Position numbers and translations under genes: made by a program | The notes under the pieces: generated by a model | The model's input: the letters and a program-made list of their open reading frames with translations, nothing else | Told to the model about the DNA's origin: nothing | Databases searched by the model: none | In this document: positions 54,538 to 63,000 of the stretch, in pieces | Layout: the number at the start of each line of letters is the position of its first letter | How positions within the stretch are numbered: position 1 is the stretch's first letter | Assembly (NCBI GenBank): GCA_041397525.1 | Contig: JAWKWL010000007.1 | Coordinates: forward strand, 144,671 to 208,670 | DNA: 64,000 bases | Direction: 5' to 3' | Source of the DNA: BOKV01 sp041397525 | GTDB lineage: Bacteria; Pseudomonadota; Alphaproteobacteria; Rhizobiales; Rhizobiaceae

Positions 54538-55448
54538 TGCGGTTTGAAGGCATTTATACGCCAGTCGTCACCCCCTACAAATCCGACTATTCGATCAACG
54601 ACAAGGTATTTGCCGAGGCAATCGAATTCCTGATCGGAGCCGGAGTGCACGGGCTTATCATTGCTGGCACGACGGGCGAATATTACGCGCAAACTGCCGA
54701 TGAACGCATGGCGCTGATGAAGCGTGCCAGCGACATCATCGCCAAACGCCTGCCGCTGATCATCGGCACTGGCGCCATCCGCACCGAGGACAGCATTGCC
54801 TATGCCAAGGCTGCAAGGGAAACCGGTGCAGACGCGCTTCTGGTCGCAACACCACCCTATGCCTATCCGACTGGCCGCGAGATTGCCCTCCACGCAATGG
54901 CTATCGACCGCGCCGCCAACCTGCCGGTAATGCTGTATAACTACCCCGGCCGCATGAGCGTCAACATGGATGAGGAAACGCTCGACCGGCTTGGCCGGTC
55001 TCCCAATTTCTGCGCCATCAAGGAGTCCTCCGGCGATCCGAACCGGTTGCACATGCTGGCCCGCGATTATCCGCATATCCAGCTTTCGTGCGGCATGGAC
55101 GATCAGGCGCTCGAATTCTTCGCCTGGGGCGCACGCTCCTGGGTTTGCGCCGGATCGAATTTCGCACCCGAAGCCCATATCGCACTATATCAGGCCTGTG
55201 CCGTGGAGGGTAACTTCACCAGGGGGCGCGCCATCATGTCGGCCATGCTGCCCTTGATGCGCGTGCTCGAGCAGGGCGGGAAATTCGTCCAGTGCATCAA
55301 GCATGGCCTCACCATGCGCGGCATAGAGTGTGGCCCGCCGCGCCTGCCGCTTCAACCGCTCAACAAGGACGACAAGCGCGAACTCGAACAGGTGATACAG
55401 ACCATGAACCGTACCATCGCTGAAATCGGGGAGAAGGCCCATGACTGA
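54537..55448 (+). CDS. DapA/NanA-family aldolase or dehydratase
   Basis: A 303-residue (beta/alpha)8 enzyme. The GTTGE loop is at 44-48, the catalytic tyrosine at Y134 (YNYPGRM) and the Schiff-base lysine at K162 (AIKESSGD). The family includes dihydrodipicolinate synthase, sialic acid lyase, KDG-type dehydratases and pyrroline-4-hydroxy-2-carboxylate deaminase. Pairing with an aldehyde dehydrogenase suggests a catabolic member that yields a semialdehyde, not lysine biosynthesis. It overlaps the ALDH gene by eight bases. Confidence 0.88.
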   Translation: MRFEGIYTPVVTPYKSDYSINDKVFAEAIEFLIGAGVHGLIIAGTTGEYYAQTADERMALMKRASDIIAKRLPLIIGTGAIRTEDSIAYAKAARETGADALLVATPPYAYPTGREIALHAMAIDRAANLPVMLYNYPGRMSVNMDEETLDRLGRSPNFCAIKESSGDPNRLHMLARDYPHIQLSCGMDDQALEFFAWGARSWVCAGSNFAPEAHIALYQACAVEGNFTRGRAIMSAMLPLMRVLEQGGKFVQCIKHGLTMRGIECGPPRLPLQPLNKDDKRELEQVIQTMNRTIAEIGEKAHD

Positions 55449-56934
55449 GCTGCTGACAAGGAAGGAATATGCCGCGATTGCCGAAGGCATCAACTTCCCC
55501 GCAAGTGCCTTCATCGATGGCAGATACATGCCCGGTCGTGGCGCGAAACTCGACACCGTCAACCCGGCAACCGGCAAAACGATCTGCACGATTGCCGCCT
55601 GCAACGACAGGGATGTCGACCTCGCTGTCGAAAAGGCCAGAACCGCCTTTGAAAATGGCAGCTGGTCCAGGCTTCACCCCGCCCGCCGCAAGGAAATCCT
55701 TATCCGACTGTGCAAGCTGATCACCCGCAATGCGCGTGAGCTGGCGGTGATGGAAAGCCTGGATTCCGGCAAGCCGATCCGCGATTGCGTGATGATCGAC
55801 ATTCCCGAAACCATCAACGCCATCAAATGGCACGCAGAAGCTGCCGACAAGATCTATGACCAGACGGCCCCGGTTGGCGATGATGCGATGGCCATGATCG
55901 TGCGCGAGCCCATTGGTATTGTTGCTGCCATTCTGCCGTGGAATTTTCCGCTGCTGATGCTCGCATGGAAAATCGGCCCTGCCCTGGCAGCCGGCAATTC
56001 GGTCATCGTCAAGCCGGCAGAGCAGACCTCGCTGACGGCGTTGCGTATCGCCGAACTCGCAGCCGAGGCAGGCGTTCCGCGCGGCGTGTTGCAGGTACTG
56101 CCCGGTGACGGTCCGTCAGTCGGTGAACCACTTGGCCGCCACATGGACGTGAACATGGTTGGCTTTACCGGCTCAACCGAAACGGGGCGCCGCTTCCTGC
56201 GATATTCAGCCGATTCCAACCTCAAGAAGGTTGTGCTCGAATGCGGCGGCAAGAATCCGGCAATCGTGCTTGATGACGCGGAAAACCTCGACCTCGTTGC
56301 CAAACATGTCGTCAATGGCGCCTTCTGGAACATGGGCGAGAACTGCTCAGCCAATTCCCGCCTGATCGTGCACAAGGCAGTACGCGAGCCGTTGCTCGAA
56401 CGCATCCTCGCCCGCATGCGCGAATGGAAAACCGGCGATCCGCTTGATCCGCAAAACCACCTCGGCGCATTGATTGATGCAGAGCATAGCCGCAAGGTCA
56501 GCGGCTATCTCGAAGGCCTGAAACCGCTGGCAGGCGGCGAAATCAGCGGCCCGTTCGTCACGCCGGCCATCATTGAGGCTAAACCGACGGACAGGATTGC
56601 CCGCGAGGAAATCTTCGGACCGGTGCTTTCCGTCATCACCGTCGCCTCGGTGGAAGAGGCAATCGCCATCGCCAACGATAGCGAATATGGTCTGACGGCA
56701 AGCATCTTCACTGCCAATACCCGCCGCGCCCTCGCCAGCGCGAGAGCCGTGCGTGCAGGCACTGTCACCGTCAATTGCTATGGCGAAGGCGACATCACCA
56801 CCCCATTCGGCGGCTACAAGCAGTCAGGCTTCGGTGGTCGCGACAACTCCGTCCATGCGCATGACCAGTATACGGAACTGAAAACAATCTGGGTCGATCT
56901 TTCTGATCCCGCCAGTGGAGACAATGTAGGATGA
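55441..56934 (+). CDS. NAD(P)-dependent aldehyde dehydrogenase
   Basis: A 497-residue ALDH with N168 (PWNFP), E267 (LECGGKNP) and catalytic C302 (MGENCSANS), and the C-terminal TPFGGYKQSGFGGRDNS. It resembles the gamma-aminobutyraldehyde/betaine-aldehyde (PuuC-like) branch. Placed between the DapA-like and MttB-like genes with overlaps on both sides, it likely oxidises an aldehyde produced by the former or by N-dealkylation. Confidence 0.9.
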   Translation: MTELLTRKEYAAIAEGINFPASAFIDGRYMPGRGAKLDTVNPATGKTICTIAACNDRDVDLAVEKARTAFENGSWSRLHPARRKEILIRLCKLITRNARELAVMESLDSGKPIRDCVMIDIPETINAIKWHAEAADKIYDQTAPVGDDAMAMIVREPIGIVAAILPWNFPLLMLAWKIGPALAAGNSVIVKPAEQTSLTALRIAELAAEAGVPRGVLQVLPGDGPSVGEPLGRHMDVNMVGFTGSTETGRRFLRYSADSNLKKVVLECGGKNPAIVLDDAENLDLVAKHVVNGAFWNMGENCSANSRLIVHKAVREPLLERILARMREWKTGDPLDPQNHLGALIDAEHSRKVSGYLEGLKPLAGGEISGPFVTPAIIEAKPTDRIAREEIFGPVLSVITVASVEEAIAIANDSEYGLTASIFTANTRRALASARAVRAGTVTVNCYGEGDITTPFGGYKQSGFGGRDNSVHAHDQYTELKTIWVDLSDPASGDNVG

Positions 56935-58523
56935 AAACCGTTGCCGGGCTATCTGCGGATGCTTCTGTTGATCCGGCCGAACCCGGCAAGTCCCGCCGGG
57001 GCGGACGCGGTGCACGGCGCGAACTGCGTGCGCATATCAACACCACCATGCTGCCGGCCTTGCGCCGTCGCCTGCCACTGGTCGAACCGATGGACCAGGA
57101 ACAGGTCGAGAAGATCGACAACGCTTCGATGGATATCCTTGAGGAGGTTGGCGTGGTGTTTCGCGATCCGGTCGCGATCCGTGACTGGAAAGATGTCGGG
57201 GCCGACGTGCGTCCCGGTGACCGTGTCCACCTTGATCGCGGCCTCGTGCGCGAACTGATTGCATCCATTCCCGAAAACTTCACCTATCACGCCAGGAATC
57301 CGGCCAACAACCTGCCCTTTGGCAACGACCATTCAGTCTTTGTGCCCATGACCGGAGCGCCCTACTTGCGCGACCTCGACGACAGACGGCGCGGTCCCAC
57401 CATGGAAGACCTGTCGAACTTCCACAAGCTTTCACACATGCTGCCGGCGTTGCATTCAAGCGCGCATCACATCGTCGAGCCGATGGACCTTCCGGTATCG
57501 CACCGGCATCTGCACATCACGCTTTCCTCGATGCGCCACAGCGACAAGACATTCATGGCCATGACCACGAGCCCGAAAAACGCCGAGGATGTCATGGACA
57601 TGTGCGCAATCCTGTTCGGCGCGGATTTCATGGAGACCCATCCGGTGGTGACCGGCAATTGCAACGGCAATTCACCACTGGTCTGGGACGAGACCATGCT
57701 TGGTGCGATGCGTGCATTGTGCAAGCGCAACCAGCCGGTCCTTTGTTCGCCATTCGTGCTGGGCGGCGCCAACACGCCCGCCTCGACGGCGGCCGCGGTC
57801 GCACAATTGAACGCGGAAGCGCTGTCCGCCCTTGCCTATACGCAGGTCGTGCGCAAGGGCTGCCCCGCGATCTATGGCCATTACCTTTCTACCGTATCGA
57901 TGAAGTCGGGCGCGCCGATGGCGGGTACGCCGGAAATCAGCCTGATGAATTTCATGATCGGCCAGATGGCGCGCCATTACCGGGTGCCCTGGCGGACATC
58001 CGGTAATCTCGGCGGCGCAAAGACATTCGACGCCCAGGCCGGCTATGAAAGCGCAACCACCTTGCAGGCCACCCTGTTTGCCGGTGCCAACTACATCTGG
58101 CACTCGGCGGGCTGGAACGAAGCGGGCATGCACTGCTCGATGGCGAAATTCGTGGTCGATGCCGAGCAATGTGCCATGGCATACCGCATGGCCGAAGGCG
58201 TGCACTGGGACGATTTCGACGAAGCGCTCGCAGCAGTTCGCGATATCGGACCGGGCGGTCACTATCTTGGCCACCGCCACACGCAGTCCCATTTTCAGGA
58301 CGCGTTCTTCATGCCGGAACTGTTTGACAACAATTCCGTCGAACAATGGATTGCTGACGGCTCAAAGGACGTCAACCAGCGTGGGCTGGAAAAGGCCCGC
58401 CAGCTTCTCAATGCCTATGAAAGACCACATCTTGACAGCGCTGTGCATGAAGCACTGCTGGACTATGTTGCCCGCCGCGAACGCGAAATCCCGGCTGAAG
58501 ACGCCCTGAACCAGGAGTACTGA
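56931..58523 (+). CDS. Trimethylamine-methyltransferase (MttB) superfamily protein, non-pyrrolysine type
   Basis: A 530-residue MttB homologue with the N-terminal arginine-rich motif KSRRGGRGARREL and a TIM-barrel body (SPLVWDETMLGAMRALCKRN, VLGGANTPASTAAA, TSGNLGGAKTFDAQ). There is no in-frame TAG, so it is of the glycine-betaine-methyltransferase (MtgB-like) type that acts on quaternary amines. Such enzymes pass a methyl to a corrinoid protein, but no corrinoid protein gene is in the window. It overlaps ALDH by four bases. Confidence 0.9.
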   Translation: MKTVAGLSADASVDPAEPGKSRRGGRGARRELRAHINTTMLPALRRRLPLVEPMDQEQVEKIDNASMDILEEVGVVFRDPVAIRDWKDVGADVRPGDRVHLDRGLVRELIASIPENFTYHARNPANNLPFGNDHSVFVPMTGAPYLRDLDDRRRGPTMEDLSNFHKLSHMLPALHSSAHHIVEPMDLPVSHRHLHITLSSMRHSDKTFMAMTTSPKNAEDVMDMCAILFGADFMETHPVVTGNCNGNSPLVWDETMLGAMRALCKRNQPVLCSPFVLGGANTPASTAAAVAQLNAEALSALAYTQVVRKGCPAIYGHYLSTVSMKSGAPMAGTPEISLMNFMIGQMARHYRVPWRTSGNLGGAKTFDAQAGYESATTLQATLFAGANYIWHSAGWNEAGMHCSMAKFVVDAEQCAMAYRMAEGVHWDDFDEALAAVRDIGPGGHYLGHRHTQSHFQDAFFMPELFDNNSVEQWIADGSKDVNQRGLEKARQLLNAYERPHLDSAVHEALLDYVARREREIPAEDALNQEY

Positions 58524-58527
58524 CGGC

Positions 58528-59871
58528 ATGGCAGAGATCACGGTTTCCCGCCTGCCAATGGATCCCGGACCTGCCGCATGGAACGACATCCTGCCTAAGG
58601 CGAACCCGTATCCGGCGCTTGAGGGAAACCAGGCCTTTGACGTTGTGATCATTGGTGCAGGTTTTGCCGGACTGTCAACGGCCCGGCGTCTGCTGCAGAT
58701 CGATCCGAAACTCGCGATTGCCATTGTCGATGCGCGGCGCGTCGGCGAGGGCCCCGCCGGGCGCAATTCCGGTTTCATGATCGACCTGCCGCATAATCTG
58801 GTTTCCAGCGACTACGCAGGCGACCAAGGGCATGACCTGCAGCAGACCACCATGAACCGTCACGCAATCAGCTTCGCGAGGCAAGCAGCAAGTGAATACG
58901 GCATGGAGGCGGAAGCCCTGCAGCCCGTCGGCAAGATCAATGCGGCAGCGGGCACACGGGGCGTCAGGCACAACCAGACATATGCCGGGCACCTGGCCAG
59001 GCTCGGTGAACCCTTTGAACTGCTGGATGCGCGCCAGATGCAGGAAATCTGCGGCTCGCCCTATTACCGGAACGGGCTGTTCACTCCGGGTACGGTGATG
59101 TTGCAACCTGCACTTTATGTTCGCCGCCTTGCGGAAGGACTTGTCAGGGACGGGATCACTATCCTTGAAAATTCACCTGTGAACGGCATGCGCCGCCAGG
59201 GCAATGACTGGACGGCGTCAACTCTTTCGGGGTCGATCACGGCTGGCAAGGTCGTGCTTGCCACGAATGGCCATGTCGAAAGTTTCGGCTTCTTCGAGCG
59301 GCGGCTGATGCACGTCTATCTCTATGCCTCGATGTCTGCGCCATTGTCAGCGGAGCAGATCAGGACGCTGGGCGGAACTGACAATTGGGCCTTCACCCCT
59401 TCCGACCCGTTCGGCTCGACCATACGCAAGATCACCGGCGGCAGCGGCACCCGCATCGTCGTGCGCAACGGCATCTCCTGGGCACCGGACCGCACCATTT
59501 CGCCCACCATTCTCGATCACATGAAGAAGCAGCATGACCGTTCGTTCCGCATGCGCTTTGGTGCAATAGCCGATGTACCAATGCAGTTCCGATGGGGCGG
59601 GCTTCTGTGCATGAGCCGCAATGCAGTCCCCGCATTCGGAGAGATCGACAACAACCTCTACAGCGCCTGCTGCCAGAACGGCCTTGGTACCGCCATGGGC
59701 ACCTTGTCGGGCATGGCTACCGCAGAAAAACTCATGGGCAGCGACAGCGCCCTTGTTCGCTTCTTCGAAGGACTTGAGCCTCCAGCGCTCCTGCCAAGGG
59801 AACCGTTTCTGGGAATTGGGGCAAGGGCGCATTTGCGGTTTGGCGAATTCCGGGCAGGACGGGAAATCTGA
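58528..59871 (+). CDS. FAD-dependent amine oxidoreductase (DadA/DAO family)
   Basis: A 447-residue flavoprotein. The FAD motif is FDVVIIGAGFAGLSTARRLL, then EGPAGRNSGFMIDLPHN, and a C-terminal segment NLYSACCQNGLGTAMGTLSG. It is related to gamma-glutamylputrescine oxidase and D-amino-acid or N-methyl-amino-acid dehydrogenases. It is last in the GntR-headed operon, four bases after the MttB gene, and is likely to oxidise a secondary or demethylated amine. Confidence 0.88.
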   Translation: MAEITVSRLPMDPGPAAWNDILPKANPYPALEGNQAFDVVIIGAGFAGLSTARRLLQIDPKLAIAIVDARRVGEGPAGRNSGFMIDLPHNLVSSDYAGDQGHDLQQTTMNRHAISFARQAASEYGMEAEALQPVGKINAAAGTRGVRHNQTYAGHLARLGEPFELLDARQMQEICGSPYYRNGLFTPGTVMLQPALYVRRLAEGLVRDGITILENSPVNGMRRQGNDWTASTLSGSITAGKVVLATNGHVESFGFFERRLMHVYLYASMSAPLSAEQIRTLGGTDNWAFTPSDPFGSTIRKITGGSGTRIVVRNGISWAPDRTISPTILDHMKKQHDRSFRMRFGAIADVPMQFRWGGLLCMSRNAVPAFGEIDNNLYSACCQNGLGTAMGTLSGMATAEKLMGSDSALVRFFEGLEPPALLPREPFLGIGARAHLRFGEFRAGREI

Positions 59872-59989
59872 CCGATCAGCACCGCCAGTCATCATCGCCT
59901 TGATTGATTCTCGTGGAGGCACATGTGAACTGAAATCAATCGCCACCATCCGCAAACAGATCTCCAGAAAAACACGAAAAATGACCCGT

Positions 59990-60007
59990 ATACCCCATCT
60001 GGGGTAT
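59990..60007. promoter_or_regulatory. Inverted repeat upstream of the large RTX gene
   Basis: ATACCCC-ATCT-GGGGTAT is a perfect seven-base repeat with a four-base centre, 89 bases before the RTX start. It could be a regulator site or a small hairpin; no T-run follows. Confidence 0.5.
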
Positions 60008-60095
60008 GCGCCCATTGTCTTTGACCGTTAGTTTACCTGAAGGAATGTTCTTACGGGGCCATCGGACATTCTTCTTTGAATGAAAGGAATTCGGG

Positions 60096-63000
60096 ATGAC
60101 TACCACCCCCGTAATCTGGCAAAATATTACCACTGTGAATGATGGCCCCAATGAAGCGGGAAGCCAAACGGAACCGCGTATTACCGAATTGCGCGATGGC
60201 CGCATTCTGGTTTCCTGGCGCGACAGCGGCGACAATTACGACAATCGGGTCAATGGCGATTTCATCGGGCAGATGTTTGAAATTGACGGAACGCCAATCG
60301 GCGGCCCGTTCCTGCTGAACACCGTATTCCACGGCGGCACCTCCTATCCCAACAACAATGATGAACAGGGGCATGATATTGTCGCCATGAACGATGGCGG
60401 CTGGATGATCGTTTACACGGACAACAACAACACCCAGACCTTCATCAGGGCAGAACGGTTCGATGCCGCCGGAACACTGACCGCCAACTACACCCTTGCC
60501 AGCGGCTCCAATGCACTAGGCAACAATGTTTCGGATCCCTCAATTGCCACCAATGCAGGCGGCGACTGGGTGGTCACCTTTGCCCGCCAGGACGGTAATG
60601 GAACCGACACCGAAGGCTTCGTATTTGATAACAACACGTTTTTGCCACTCGACGATTTCGGCAGCCGCAGTGAAGAGGACTGGGCATCCGTCTTCTCCCA
60701 TGCCGCACCCAACGACACAGCTTTTCTCTCCAATGGCAATATCGTAACCGTCAATGAAGACTATGCCGACATAAGCGGCCACACCCGTATCAATGTCCGG
60801 GTAAATGAACCCGACGGCACCACGGTTTCCAGTTCACTGACTGAAACCGGTGTGTTTGGCGGAACATTCAGGATGGACTATCCGCGCGTCAGCGAACTTG
60901 CAGGCGGCAGCTTCGTGGTCACCTATCTCTACACCACTGGTAGCAATACCGGTGTTCGCGCAGCTGTTTACGCCAATGACGGTTCTACGGTCGTCAATCG
61001 CTTCTTTGTCGATTCCGGTGCCACCTATCGGTTTGCAGATGTGGTTGGCCTGGATGATGGCGGCTTTCTGGTCGCCTGGGAAGAGAACAATAATCTTCAT
61101 GTTCAACGCTTCGATGGTTCCGGCAATACGGTCGGAAACGAGGTCACTTATGGCAGCGTCGAACCTGGCAACTCTCCAACCGGCAGCTTCGAAGCCTTCG
61201 ACATGACCCTGACGCAGGACGGGCGGATCATGATCACCTGGACCGACGACAGCCAGGCTGGCCTCAATATTGGCGATGACATCCGCTTCATGATCCTCGA
61301 TGTTCGTGACAATGGCATCACCGTCACTGGCACATCGGGCATTGATGCGCTAACGACACCCACCGGTGGTGGCACTGTCAACGCGGGCGCCGGGGCCGAC
61401 AACGTCCTCGGCCACAACGGAAATGACACCTTCATCGACAATGACCTGACCAGTGGCGACCGCTATGACGGGCGAGGTGGCATTGACACCATCGACTATA
61501 GCGGAGTCACCTTCGCCGGTTCCACGACCATCGACCTTGTAAATGGCACCGTGATCAACAGCTTCAGCGGCCTTTTCGATTATCTTGAAAACATTGAGAA
61601 CGTCGTGGGTAGCCAGGGCAACGACACCATTGTCACCCTGTTCGATACCACCAATGTTGACGCCCAGGGTGGTAATGACAGGGTCATTGTCAACGATGCC
61701 CTGGCCAATGGCGACGTCTACAACGGCGGCTCCGGCACGGATACCTTCGACATTTCCGGACTGACCCAGCTTGTTGCCACACAAGTTCATCTTGGCATCA
61801 GCCAGTGGACTCTCCTCGGAGGCACCGAGACCATCAACAATTTCGAGAATGTCTGGGGTGCCAACAACGTCAATGTCACCGAAACAATTATAGGCACCGG
61901 CATAGCCAACGAACTTCGCGGGAATGGTGGCGATGACATCATTATTGGTGGTGGTGGCCTGGACCAGATGTTTGGCGGTGATGATGATGACCGCTTTGAA
62001 ATGGCGATTGGCGACATTGTTTCCGGGGAGACGGTGGATGGGGGAGCCGACTTCGACACCATCGCCCTGTATGGGAGTGCTGGCTCGTTTCATATCGATT
62101 ACATCACAACCCTCTTGAGCATTGAAAGATTGGAACTGGGCAGTTCGCTCAGCAGTGGCTTCACATCCCTGTTTTTCAATGCGAACCAGTTTTCCGGCGG
62201 ATTTGCTGCAGATTCCGTCTTTGCCGGTACCAGCGGCTCCGAACGTATATTTGTAAGCATGGGAGCCGCGACCCAACTGGACATGTCGCAGCTCGTTTTT
62301 ACCAATTGGGGCTATACGCTGAATGATGAAGACGTGGTCATTACCGGCGATGCGAACCACGAGACCATTACCGGCACACGTCTCGATGATGAAATCCTTG
62401 GCGGCGGCGGCAATGACGTCATCGATGGTGCTGCGGGAGACGATTTCCTGGATGGCCAGGGCGGAACCAACACAGTCTCCTATGCGTCCGCCGCTTCGGC
62501 GGTGACCGTTACACTCGCCAACCAGACCAGCGCCCAGAACACGATTGGCGCAGGTACCGACAATTTGCGCAATTTCAGTCACCTGACCGGCTCCGACCAC
62601 AATGACACGCTAACCGGAAATACCGGCGCAAACATCATCCGTGGTGGCAAGGGCGAGGATACAATAGACGGCGGCGGCAATTACACGTCTGGCACTGAGC
62701 AACTGCTGGGAGAGGATGGCAACGACACCATCTTGCGCCGCCACTCATCGACCGCAGACACGACCACCTATGACGGCGGGGCGGACATCGACACCCTGGT
62801 CGGCCTCGATCTTCTCAACAACGCGGTTGTAGACTTCGGGAGCGAGGAAATACGCATCAATGGCGTGCGCCAGGACTTTGTGCTCAACTTTGAAAATTAT
62901 GAAGGTGCCAATGCTGAAGGTTTTATCGGCAATAATCTGGGCAACCTCGTTACTTTCACCGGCAACTTCGTCAACGTGATCGACGGCGCAAGCGGTGACG

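Noticed and set aside
54537..55448. Lysine-biosynthetic dihydrodipicolinate synthase
   Set aside because: It is embedded in a GntR-headed catabolic operon with ALDH and MttB genes; DapA homology alone does not give that function.
56931..58523. Possible pyrrolysine codon in the MttB homologue
   Set aside because: The frame is continuous for 530 codons with no internal TAG, so it is the non-pyrrolysine type.
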